Below are positions 19,492-28,759 of a stretch of DNA of 64,000 nucleotides, one piece after another. A program made the translations under genes and the position numbers. The stretch is taken from assembly GCF_900129575.1 (NCBI RefSeq), contig NZ_FQWE01000005.1:124001-188000 (forward strand), given 5' to 3'. The DNA comes from Flavobacterium segetis. Lineage in GTDB: Bacteria; Bacteroidota; Bacteroidia; Flavobacteriales; Flavobacteriaceae. Position 1 is the first letter of the stretch. Each line of letters opens with the position of its first letter. Below the pieces are notes generated by a model that saw nothing but the letters and a program-made list of their open reading frames with translations, did not search any database and was not told the origin of the DNA.

Positions 19492-22293
19492 TTGAAAAAA
19501 CTACCATTTATTTATACCTTATTGCTGTCAATCGCTGCTTTCTCCCAAGAGTTGCCGCCAATAGTTAAATACTCATCTGCAACTTACGAAGCTGCTAACC
19601 AAAATTGGATGATAGCTCAAGATGAAAATAATTTTCTTTTTTTTGCTAACAACGAAGGTTTACTCGAATATAATGGCTCTGAGTGGGAACTTTATCCGTC
19701 GCCTAATGAAACTATTTTACGCTCAGTAAAAGTGATAGATAATAAGATCTATACTGGCTGTTACATGGAATTTGGTTTTTGGATGCGACAAAATAATGGT
19801 AAACTTAAATATACATCTCTTAGTAAAACAATAAAAAGTAAGATTTTAGATGATGAGCAGTTTTGGAATATCTTAAGTTATGATCAATGGGTCATTTTCC
19901 AATCCTTAAATAAAATTTATATTTTTGATACTAGCACAAGGAGTTTCCAAATTATCTCCCCTACAAATAGTATAACAAAATCATTTAAAACTAAAAATGG
20001 AATTTTTTATCAGATCATAAATGAGGGTCTTTTTGAAATTGAGAGTGGAAAAGGTAGAATAATATCGGATCATCCAATCTTAAAAAGCAATAAGATTGTA
20101 AATGTTTTTAGTATCGATGAAGGACTTTTAATTCAAACACAGAGTAGCGGATTTTACAAGTTAAATAGAAATAATTTAACACCATTTGTCACAGAAGCTG
20201 ATTCTGAATTATCTAAAAGCAGTGTTTATAGTAGTCAATTATTATCAGATGGGAGTTATGCGCTTGGTACTGTTTCAAACGGAATTTTTATATTAAATAA
20301 TGATGGTAAATTAAAATACCACATCACTCAAAATCGAGGATTGAGTAATAATACAGTGCTTTCGCTATTTGAAGATGCAGATAAAAATATTTGGGCAGGA
20401 TTAGATAACGGAATTAATTGTATTAATTTTCAGTCCCCTATTCAGAGCTATGTTGATGATACTGGCATACTTGGTACAGTTTACACTTCTAAGCTTTTTG
20501 ATGGAAAATTGTATGTGGGCACCAATCAAGGTTTATTTTATAAAACTTACAAAACTAATGAGGACTTCAAGTTTATAAACGGTACAAAGGGCCAAGTTTG
20601 GTCATTGTTCGAATATGATAAAATATTATTTTGTGGACATGATTCAGGAACCTTTATTGTTAATAATGGTGCTGCAAAAAATATATTTTCTGCCTCTGGA
20701 ACTTGGAAATTTGAAGCAGTACCCAATCAAAAGGGACTTTTACTACAAGGGAATTACTATGGTCTGTCTACACTTGTAAAAATCAATGATCAATGGATAT
20801 TTAGAAATAAGATTAATGGTTTTGATTATTCTTCAAAATATTTTGAAATTACAAATCAACTAGATGTTTATGTAAGTCATGAATATAAAGGAATATTTAG
20901 ACTGAAACTAGACGATCAATTGATAAAAACCCGGCCTTTTGTAACTTATGGAACACCAGTAAAAGGTAAAAATGCTAGTTTAACGAAATTCAACGGCAGT
21001 ATTTATTACGCTAATAAAGAAGGTATCTTTAAATTAAACTCGAAAACTAAGCAGTTTGCTAAAGAAAAATTATTGAGTTCCGTATTTGAAAAAGAACAGT
21101 ATACATCTGGAAAATTAATTGTAGATGATTCAAATAAAATATGGCTTTTCTCTAAAAATTATATACACTACTTTTCTTTGAGTAAGTTAAGCAGTCAATT
21201 AAAGCAAAATATAATTCCTATCCCAGCGTCATTAACTAAATCAATGTCAGGCTATGAAAATATAACTCAGATTTCTAATTCAGATTATTTAATAGGAACC
21301 ACTGACGGGTATTATATTTTAAATCTAAATGATCTTACTTTTAAAAATTATCAACTTTCCATCACATCTATTGTAACAAATAAACAAAATGAAAGTTTTA
21401 TTAACCGATCTATTGACAGTGCTGGTCAATTTTTATCAAATGAAAATAATATTACCATTGCTTATACGATCCCTGAATTTAATAAATATGTAAATGCCGA
21501 ATTTCAATATTTATTAGAAGGATTTCAGGAAAAATGGAGCGAGTGGAGCACAAAAACAACGGTTAATTTTAAAAATTTATCGCCTGGAAAATACAATTTC
21601 AAAGTCAGAGCTAAGTCGGCAAACTCAGCGGCCGAGGAGCCATTAGTTTATTCATTTGTTATTGTGAAACCGTGGTATAGGACTAATATAGCATTGTTAG
21701 TTTATTTTGTAATCATTCTTTTTATGGCAAGATTTATTCACAAAATGTATAAAAGTTACTATGACAAACAAAAAGTAAAATTAATTGAAGAAAATAATTT
21801 ATTGTTGGAAATAAAAGAACTCGAAAATGAGCAAGGAATAATGAGAATTAGAAATGAAAAACTTGCAAACGATGTTGATACTATAAATCGAGAACTAGCA
21901 GTCTCAACAATGACTCTAAATAGCAAAAATGAGTTACTAACTTTTATAAAAGAAGATTTAAAGAAAGCACCAGAAGATGGTAATAGAAATATCAAATCAG
22001 TAATTTCTACGATTAATAAGAATATATCAGGTGGCGATAGTTGGAGTGTTTTTAAAGAAGCTTTTGATAATGCAGACAAAGACTTTTTGAAAAAAGTAAA
22101 ATTAGCACATCCAAATCTAACTTCAAATGATTTAAGATTATGTGCGTATCTAAGATTAAATTTATCTAGTAAAGAAGTGGCTCCTTTATTGAATATTTCA
22201 GTGCGTAGTGTTGAAATAAAAAGGTATCGTTTGCGTAAAAAAATGGAATTATCACATGAACAAGGACTTGTGGAATACATTCTATCTGTATAG
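19492..22293 (+). CDS. Membrane-spanning beta-propeller sensor and LuxR-type transcription regulator
   Basis: 933 residues from a TTG start (19492). A signal peptide (MKKLPFIYTLLLSIAAFS) leads to a periplasmic two-component-regulator beta-propeller (about 25-640), then a Y_Y_Y domain (about 645-720, LEGFQEKWSEWS...KYNFKVRAKSANS), one membrane helix (about 731-750), a coiled coil (about 755-810) and a C-terminal helix-turn-helix (about 865-933, SSKEVAPLLNISVRSVEIKRYRLRKKM). There is no histidine kinase or receiver domain, so signal and DNA binding lie in one polypeptide. Its position upstream of susC/susD implies it senses glucan oligosaccharides in the periplasm and activates the locus. Confidence 0.85.
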   Translation: MKKLPFIYTLLLSIAAFSQELPPIVKYSSATYEAANQNWMIAQDENNFLFFANNEGLLEYNGSEWELYPSPNETILRSVKVIDNKIYTGCYMEFGFWMRQNNGKLKYTSLSKTIKSKILDDEQFWNILSYDQWVIFQSLNKIYIFDTSTRSFQIISPTNSITKSFKTKNGIFYQIINEGLFEIESGKGRIISDHPILKSNKIVNVFSIDEGLLIQTQSSGFYKLNRNNLTPFVTEADSELSKSSVYSSQLLSDGSYALGTVSNGIFILNNDGKLKYHITQNRGLSNNTVLSLFEDADKNIWAGLDNGINCINFQSPIQSYVDDTGILGTVYTSKLFDGKLYVGTNQGLFYKTYKTNEDFKFINGTKGQVWSLFEYDKILFCGHDSGTFIVNNGAAKNIFSASGTWKFEAVPNQKGLLLQGNYYGLSTLVKINDQWIFRNKINGFDYSSKYFEITNQLDVYVSHEYKGIFRLKLDDQLIKTRPFVTYGTPVKGKNASLTKFNGSIYYANKEGIFKLNSKTKQFAKEKLLSSVFEKEQYTSGKLIVDDSNKIWLFSKNYIHYFSLSKLSSQLKQNIIPIPASLTKSMSGYENITQISNSDYLIGTTDGYYILNLNDLTFKNYQLSITSIVTNKQNESFINRSIDSAGQFLSNENNITIAYTIPEFNKYVNAEFQYLLEGFQEKWSEWSTKTTVNFKNLSPGKYNFKVRAKSANSAAEEPLVYSFVIVKPWYRTNIALLVYFVIILFMARFIHKMYKSYYDKQKVKLIEENNLLLEIKELENEQGIMRIRNEKLANDVDTINRELAVSTMTLNSKNELLTFIKEDLKKAPEDGNRNIKSVISTINKNISGGDSWSVFKEAFDNADKDFLKKVKLAHPNLTSNDLRLCAYLRLNLSSKEVAPLLNISVRSVEIKRYRLRKKMELSHEQGLVEYILSV

Positions 22294-22531
22294 GTCTTAA
22301 AAATAATTTAAATAAAACTATACATTACCACAACATTAACGTTGTCGCTATCCTTTTTTACTTCGTGAACAATCAATATGGATTGAAATATTCTTTACTA
22401 TAATATCTTAATCCTTGGTTATTATTCAATAAATTCTGTTTTTTTTTGCATTGTATGTTTTTTGTTGAGGTTGGTTTTATTTTATTAGCAGTTGTTCTTA
22501 CTAATTTTATAAATCACAAAAAACACAAATT

Positions 22532-25500
22532 ATGAAGGCAAATTATTTATTAATCCTTTTTCTGTTTCTATCTGCTTTTGGTTACGCCCAAAGCTTCGAT
22601 GTAGGAGGAGTTGTTAAAGAAGCCGGATCTGGTTTACCAATTCCCGGCGTCAATGTTCAAATTAAAAATACATCAAACGGAACAGCGACAGACATCGATG
22701 GTAGGTTTTCCATCAAAGGACTTTCCTCAGGTACAACGCTTGTATTTTCGTATTTAGGATTTAAAAATTTAGAATATAATGTACTTTCTAGTTCAAGCAC
22801 ACTTTCTATTGCGCTTCAAGAGGATTCTAAGGAATTAAATGAGGTAATTGTTATTGGTTATGGAAGCCAGAAAAAACGAGAAGTAACAGGTGCCGTTTCT
22901 GTTGTTGATAGTAAGACACTTGAAATCTTAAAGCCTGTAAAAATAGAACAAGCTTTACAGGGAACAGTTTCGGGAGTTAACGTAACCACTACCTCAGGTG
23001 CTCCGGGTGCTGCACTAGACATTCGAATTAGAGGTATCGCCACTAATGGAGAAAATAGGCCAACAACTATAATTGACGGTTACATAGGCGAATTAGGTTT
23101 GTTAAATCCTAATGATGTAGAATCAATTACTGTTCTAAAAGACGCGCAAGCTGCTATATATGGAACCATAGGTGCGAACGGAATCATTTTAGTTACAACT
23201 AAAACAGGAAAAAAGAATTCTAAAGCAAAAATAAGCTATAACACTTACACTGGTTTTCAAGAAACTTCAAGAACATTACCAATGCTAAATGCTACCGAAT
23301 ACGCACTTTTATTAAATGAAAGTTATGCAAATGGTGGCAAAAAAATTCCATTTTCAAATGTTTCTGGACTAGGGAAAGGAACTGATTGGCAGAAAGAGAT
23401 TTTCAGTAAGAGTGTACCGATAATTAATCATGATATTTCTTTTTCTGGAGGATCTGATAAAATTACTTATTCTGTTAGCGGATCCCATTTAGATCAAGAG
23501 GGAATAATAGGTAAAAGTAAATCTGGATTTTTAAGAAATACGGCGAGAGTTTCGCTCGGTGCCGATATAACGGAGAAATTAAAAGTAAAAACAAACGTAA
23601 TTTACACTTATTTAAATAGAAAATCTTTGAATGAAGGAGGCTTAGGATCTGTTTTATTTAATGCTTTGAATACACCGTCTACCTTAAAACCTTTTGATGC
23701 AAATGGCGACTTTACTAAAGTGCCGACAACTACTGGTCTGGGCATCGAAATTATTAATCCTTTAGCTCAAATTGATAATACGTACAATGATTACAATTTC
23801 AAGAAAATCAGTGGTAATTTTGGTTTAGATTATAAACTCTTTAAAGCTTTTACAATTTCTAGTTCTATCGGTTTTAATACTTCAAATAGCGAATCTAAGT
23901 CTTTTGCTAAACAAATTTTATATTGGACAAATCCTTCTGATAAAGTTTTTGACGTTTTAAGAAGTTCCGTTTCTCAAAATGCTATTAATGATAATGATTA
24001 TTCTTTTGATTTATTTGGAACTTACGCAAAAAAAATTGGTGCGAATCACAACGTAACTGCAACCGTTGGAAATACAATTTACAAACAATTTGGCAATGGA
24101 TTATTTGCTACTGGATATGACGTTCCTTATAATTCATGGGAGTTTGCTGATATTTCATTAACAAAAGGGTTATCTGCTACTGTTCCTGTGAGTTCTTATA
24201 ACTATGATGAACGCAGACTTTCTTATTTTGGTAGAGCGCAGTATGATTATAAAGGGAAATATCTTTTTTCTGCAATGATTCGTCGTGATGCTTCTACAAA
24301 ATTTGGTCCTGGAAATAAAGTGGGTTATTTTCCATCTTTTACTGGTGGTTGGGTCGTCTCTGACGAAGGTTTTTTTGGCGAAGACAAAGTAGTTAACTTT
24401 ATGAAAATGAGAGCTAGTTATGGTACTTTAGGAAATGACCAAATTCCAAATAATGGTTATATTTCTCAATTAGGAGGGGAAGCAACTTATGTATTTGACG
24501 GTATTTTAGTACAGGGATTAGCAATAGGTCAAACGCCAAATCCTAATTTAAAATGGGAAGAAGCTCAAAAATTTGATGTTGGTTTAGATCTTAAATTATT
24601 TAATAATAAAGTTTCTGTTGTTGTTGATTATTTTATCGATACGCGTGCTGATTTATTAATTCCATTTATTCCCGTTTCAGGAATTAATGGGACTGCCGCT
24701 CCGGGTGCAGGTGCGCCTACAATAAACGCGGGAACAGTAAGGAATTCAGGGCTGGAGTTTTCTATTGATTACAAACATAGTTTTTCAGATAAGTTTTCTA
24801 TGAGTACAGCTTATAATGTTACTTTTCTAAAAAATGAAGTTCTAGCTGTAGATAATGGCACGGGATTTATTGAAGGAGGTTCATTTGGTGTAGGACAACA
24901 ATCGCCTTCAAGAATGGAAGTTGGTAAACCTATTGGCTACTTTTTTGGTTATAAAACGGATGGACTTTTTCAAAACCAAGCCGAGGTCAGTGCGCATCCA
25001 TCTCAATTATCATTAGGAGCAGAGGCGAGTCCTGGCGACTTACGTATTGTGGATACTAATGGCGATGGAATCATTAATCCTAACGATAGAACAAATATAG
25101 GTGATCCTATTCCTACAGCAACTATGGGTTTCAATTTACAAATGAATTATCAAAATTTTGATTTTGCGGTTTACACGTTTGCGTCTGTAGGAAATGATAT
25201 GGTTCGCAATTATGAAAGAAACCTCACTGATGTCAATCGATTAAATTATGTTCTTGATAGATGGACGGGAGAAGGAAGCACAAATTCTACTCCTAGAGTA
25301 ACTACAAGTGCTACGGGAAATTCAACGTTTTCAAGCTATTTTGTTGAAGATGCGTCCTACTTGAGAATTCAAAATATGCAATTAGGATATTCATTGGATC
25401 CTAAATATTCTGAAAAAGTGGGAATTACAAAAGTAAGACTCTACGCCGGTGTTAATAATCTATACACTTTTACAAAATATAAAGGTTTTGATCCAGGTGC

Positions 25501-25591
25501 TTCTAACGGTGCACCTATTGGAGGCGGAATCGATTATGGTTTTTATCCAATCCCAAGAACTTATTTATTAGGCTTAAACATTAATTTTTAA
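22532..25591 (+). CDS. susC: SusC/RagA-type TonB-dependent glycan importer
   Basis: 1019 residues. Signal peptide (MKANYLLILFLFLSAFGYA), then a carboxypeptidase-D-like regulatory domain (about 20-107, GVVKEAGSGLPIPGVNVQI) that marks SusC, a TonB plug (KKREVTGAVSVVDSK ... SITVLKDAQAAIYGTIGANG) and a long barrel ending in YLLGLNINF. It sits in the outer membrane and imports oligosaccharides using TonB energy with the adjacent SusD as its lid. The stop is 11 bp from the susD start. The downstream GH16 and GH3 genes suggest beta-1,3-glucan (laminarin) fragments as cargo. Confidence 0.95.
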   Translation: MKANYLLILFLFLSAFGYAQSFDVGGVVKEAGSGLPIPGVNVQIKNTSNGTATDIDGRFSIKGLSSGTTLVFSYLGFKNLEYNVLSSSSTLSIALQEDSKELNEVIVIGYGSQKKREVTGAVSVVDSKTLEILKPVKIEQALQGTVSGVNVTTTSGAPGAALDIRIRGIATNGENRPTTIIDGYIGELGLLNPNDVESITVLKDAQAAIYGTIGANGIILVTTKTGKKNSKAKISYNTYTGFQETSRTLPMLNATEYALLLNESYANGGKKIPFSNVSGLGKGTDWQKEIFSKSVPIINHDISFSGGSDKITYSVSGSHLDQEGIIGKSKSGFLRNTARVSLGADITEKLKVKTNVIYTYLNRKSLNEGGLGSVLFNALNTPSTLKPFDANGDFTKVPTTTGLGIEIINPLAQIDNTYNDYNFKKISGNFGLDYKLFKAFTISSSIGFNTSNSESKSFAKQILYWTNPSDKVFDVLRSSVSQNAINDNDYSFDLFGTYAKKIGANHNVTATVGNTIYKQFGNGLFATGYDVPYNSWEFADISLTKGLSATVPVSSYNYDERRLSYFGRAQYDYKGKYLFSAMIRRDASTKFGPGNKVGYFPSFTGGWVVSDEGFFGEDKVVNFMKMRASYGTLGNDQIPNNGYISQLGGEATYVFDGILVQGLAIGQTPNPNLKWEEAQKFDVGLDLKLFNNKVSVVVDYFIDTRADLLIPFIPVSGINGTAAPGAGAPTINAGTVRNSGLEFSIDYKHSFSDKFSMSTAYNVTFLKNEVLAVDNGTGFIEGGSFGVGQQSPSRMEVGKPIGYFFGYKTDGLFQNQAEVSAHPSQLSLGAEASPGDLRIVDTNGDGIINPNDRTNIGDPIPTATMGFNLQMNYQNFDFAVYTFASVGNDMVRNYERNLTDVNRLNYVLDRWTGEGSTNSTPRVTTSATGNSTFSSYFVEDASYLRIQNMQLGYSLDPKYSEKVGITKVRLYAGVNNLYTFTKYKGFDPGASNGAPIGGGIDYGFYPIPRTYLLGLNINF

Positions 25592-25602
25592 TCCATATTA
25601 AA

Positions 25603-27081
25603 ATGAAAAAATATCAATACATTGCCCTTTTAGCAATAATTGCATTTTCTACGGCAGCTATTTCCTGCAGTGATGATTTTGTAAACCGCCCAATAAAATA
25701 TTCAATCGACTCTGAAAATTATTTTAATTCTAAGTCTGATTATGATGCAGCATTAATCGCAGCTTATGATTTGCTACAAAGTACTTATGTGAATGTCTTG
25801 CTAGGCGAGATTGCTTCTGATAACACATTGGCGGGTGGAGAAAGTCAATCTGATACTCCAGGTTTTCACCAAATTGACGACATGATTCACACTCCCGTGA
25901 ATAGTAATTTGAAAAACGTTTGGGACTGGATGTTCGCAGGTGTTCAAAGAGCAAATTATATATTGGAATTTAAAGATAAAAGTGATTTTGAAGGTAAAAA
26001 CCAAGTTATTGGCGAAGCACGTTTTCTTAGAGCCTATTACCATTTCGAATTGGTAAAGTGGTTTGGTGCAATTCCATTAAAAGGAGATACGAGATTTAGC
26101 TCAGGTGATGAAACTAAAATACCACGTTCGCCCGTTGCTGATGTTTATGCATCTATTGAAGCCGATTTAATTTTTGCTTCAAATAACTTATCGTCAACTG
26201 CAGCTCAAAAGGGGAGGGCTACTAAAGGAGCAGCTTTAGCCTTACTTGGAAAAGCATATTTGTATCAAAACAAATTTGCTAAAGCAGCGACGACCTTTGA
26301 AAGTTTGATTTCAAAATCGCCTTATTCATTAGTTTCAAATTACAATACTATTTTCGAAAATGAAGGTGAAAACGGTGTAGAATCTGTTTTTGAAGTACAA
26401 TATACTGATGTCGAAGGAGCAGGTTTTGGATGTCTCCAATGTAGCGAAGGGAATGTAGCTGTCGGTTTTAGTGGAATAAGAAATTATTCAGGCTCTGTTT
26501 TTACTTCTGGATTTAGTTTCAATGTGCCGACACAAAAAATAGTAAATGCTTTTGAAGCTGGTGATAATAGAAAAGCGGTTGCGATATTAGATATCGAAGC
26601 ATGGGCAACTGCTACAGGTGCAACATTCGGAAAAGGATACCAACATACTGGTTATTTTAATAGAAAATATCTTCCAAGAAAAAGAAGTTCAGATGCACAA
26701 GGTGATTTAAACCTCACTAATCCAAATAACTACAGGGCAATTAGATATGCTGATGTTTTATTGATGGCTGCTGAAGCATACAATCGCGGTGGAATTGATG
26801 ATGCAAAAGCAAAAAACTATTTAAATCAAGTTAGAAGACGCGCTTTTGGTGATTTAAACCATGATATTTCATCTTCTGGACCAGCATTAACTGACTTTAT
26901 CTTAGCAGAAAGAAGAGTGGAATTAGCTGGTGAAGGACATCGTTTCTTCGATTTAGTTAGAACTGGGAAAGCAGCGGCTGAAATTTCTGGATTCAAAGCG
27001 GGTAAAAATGAATTATTTCCCATTCCAATCGAAGAAATTCAATTTGCAAATGGGAATTGGCAACAAAATCCAGGATATTAA
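25603..27081 (+). CDS. susD: SusD/RagB-type glycan-binding lipoprotein
   Basis: 492 residues with a lipoprotein signal (lipobox before C22, TAAISCSDDF). SusD hallmarks are an all-helical TPR-like core (GEARFLRAYYHFELVKWFG near 130-150; KGAALALLGKAYLYQNKFAKAATTFE) and a C-terminal EGHRFFDLVRTGK ... LFPIPIEEI segment. It is exposed at the cell surface, binds glycan and caps the SusC barrel. It is followed 18 bp later by the surface glycan-binding protein gene, so the locus reads as one operon from susC. Confidence 0.95.
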   Translation: MKKYQYIALLAIIAFSTAAISCSDDFVNRPIKYSIDSENYFNSKSDYDAALIAAYDLLQSTYVNVLLGEIASDNTLAGGESQSDTPGFHQIDDMIHTPVNSNLKNVWDWMFAGVQRANYILEFKDKSDFEGKNQVIGEARFLRAYYHFELVKWFGAIPLKGDTRFSSGDETKIPRSPVADVYASIEADLIFASNNLSSTAAQKGRATKGAALALLGKAYLYQNKFAKAATTFESLISKSPYSLVSNYNTIFENEGENGVESVFEVQYTDVEGAGFGCLQCSEGNVAVGFSGIRNYSGSVFTSGFSFNVPTQKIVNAFEAGDNRKAVAILDIEAWATATGATFGKGYQHTGYFNRKYLPRKRSSDAQGDLNLTNPNNYRAIRYADVLLMAAEAYNRGGIDDAKAKNYLNQVRRRAFGDLNHDISSSGPALTDFILAERRVELAGEGHRFFDLVRTGKAAAEISGFKAGKNELFPIPIEEIQFANGNWQQNPGY

Positions 27082-27099
27082 ATCTAATAGAAGCAAAAT

Positions 27100-28695
27100 A
27101 TGAAAAATATAAAATTAATATTAAGTATCTTGACCATAACTCTAGTTCTGGGTTGTTCAAATGATAACAATGATGTGGATTTAGAAGGAGTTAACGCTCC
27201 TGCAAATATATCTGCTTTAACCACGATTACTCAAGATAATTCTGGTAATGTAACTTTTTTGCCTCGTGGCGAAGGAGTTACTGGCTACGAAATTTATTTT
27301 GGTGATGGAACTGTTGAGCCAGCATACGTAAATGTGGGTGCTATAACAACACACAAATATAAAGAGGGTAAATTCTCAGCTAAAATTGTTGGTACCACAA
27401 TCAATGGAAAAAAAACAGAGGTAATTCAAGACGTGACCGTTTCTTTTTTAGCGCCTAAAAACTTTGAGCCAACAATCACTATTGGAACTAATTTATCCAT
27501 TAATGTAACTGCAAAAGCGGAATTAGAAACTTTCTTTCAAGTGTATTTTGGGGATAAGGCTAGTGAAGTTCCAACAAATTTTATGGAGGGTGAGGTGATC
27601 AAACATACTTACGCTGCAGCAGGTACTTATCAAGTAAAAGTGGTTGCATTAAGCGGTGGTGCTGCAACAACTCAAAAAATTCAAAGTGTTACGGTAACTA
27701 ATTTATTAGCTGCGCCAATTCCTACTATTCCAGCTGCAAATGTGATTTCGCTTTTTAGTGATTCTTATACTAATGTTGCAGTAGATACTTGGAGAACTTC
27801 TTGGTCACAAGCTAATCTAGAAGATATTGATATTAGTGGCAACAAAGCTAAGAAGTATAGTTCTTTAAATTTCGTAGGAGTTGAAGCCACAACAACTCCA
27901 ATTAATGCAACAGCAATGACCTTTTTTCACATTGATATTTGGTCTTCTACTTTTACAGAGTTTAAAATTAAACTTGTCGATTTTGGCGCAAATGGTGTTT
28001 TTGGTGGTGGTGATGACAAAGAACATGAAATTAAGATTTCCAATCCTGAAAAAGAAAAATGGGTAAGTTTAGATATGCCATTGAGTGATTTTACAGGATT
28101 AACTACACGTTCTCACATTGCGCAAATTATTTTTGTTGGAGCACCCTCAGGTAGTACTACAGTTTATGTAGATAATGTATTCTTTTATAATAAAGTAGGT
28201 TCTGTAACAGCTGCACCAGCTCCAAGTTTGCCAGCTTCTAAAGTGATTTCGATGTTTAGTGATAGTTACACAAATGTTTCAGTTGATACTTGGAGAACTT
28301 CTTGGTCAAGTGCTACATTAACAGATTTAGCAATCAGCGGTAATGCGACTAAAAAATATAGCGAATTGGATTTTGTTGGTATTGAAACTACAACTACTCC
28401 AATCGATGCCACTGCAATGACTCATTTTCATACTGATGTTTGGTCATCTGACTTCACCACTTTTAAAATTAAATTAGTTGATTTTGGTTTGAACGGTGTC
28501 TTTGGAGGGGGTGATGATAAGGAACATGAAATCACTATTACAGCTCCTGCAAAAGGGGAATGGATTAGTTTAGATATTCCATTGAGTTCATTTTCTGGAC
28601 TTACTACACGTGCTCATATTGCGCAGTTAATTTATGTAGGTGCACCAGCTGGAAATAACACGGTTTACATCGATAATGTTTATTTTCATGATTAA
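27100..28695 (+). CDS. Surface glycan-binding lipoprotein with two PKD and two repeated C-terminal domains
   Basis: 531 residues. Lipobox LVLGC gives lipidated C19. Residues about 36-115 and 118-200 resemble PKD/Ig-like modules. The C-terminal 325 residues are two near-identical domains of about 160 residues (about 203-362 and 368-531) that share blocks such as SDSYTNV.VDTWRTSWS, KIKLVDFG.NGVFGGGDDKEHEI and VYVDNV/VYIDNV. The fold appears jelly-roll-like and CBM-like. It occupies the SusE/F-type SGBP slot of the locus, so a beta-glucan-binding role is inferred from position. No catalytic residues are evident. Confidence 0.85.
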   Translation: MKNIKLILSILTITLVLGCSNDNNDVDLEGVNAPANISALTTITQDNSGNVTFLPRGEGVTGYEIYFGDGTVEPAYVNVGAITTHKYKEGKFSAKIVGTTINGKKTEVIQDVTVSFLAPKNFEPTITIGTNLSINVTAKAELETFFQVYFGDKASEVPTNFMEGEVIKHTYAAAGTYQVKVVALSGGAATTQKIQSVTVTNLLAAPIPTIPAANVISLFSDSYTNVAVDTWRTSWSQANLEDIDISGNKAKKYSSLNFVGVEATTTPINATAMTFFHIDIWSSTFTEFKIKLVDFGANGVFGGGDDKEHEIKISNPEKEKWVSLDMPLSDFTGLTTRSHIAQIIFVGAPSGSTTVYVDNVFFYNKVGSVTAAPAPSLPASKVISMFSDSYTNVSVDTWRTSWSSATLTDLAISGNATKKYSELDFVGIETTTTPIDATAMTHFHTDVWSSDFTTFKIKLVDFGLNGVFGGGDDKEHEITITAPAKGEWISLDIPLSSFSGLTTRAHIAQLIYVGAPAGNNTVYIDNVYFHD

Positions 28696-28759
28696 ACAAA
28701 CAGTTTTACAATCAGTAAAATATTTTGTCTTGTTATCATTAACACAAAAAATATATAAA

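Noticed and set aside
22858..23043. Small minus-strand ORF inside susC
   Set aside because: Shadow of the strongly coding plus frame with no RBS or family resemblance.
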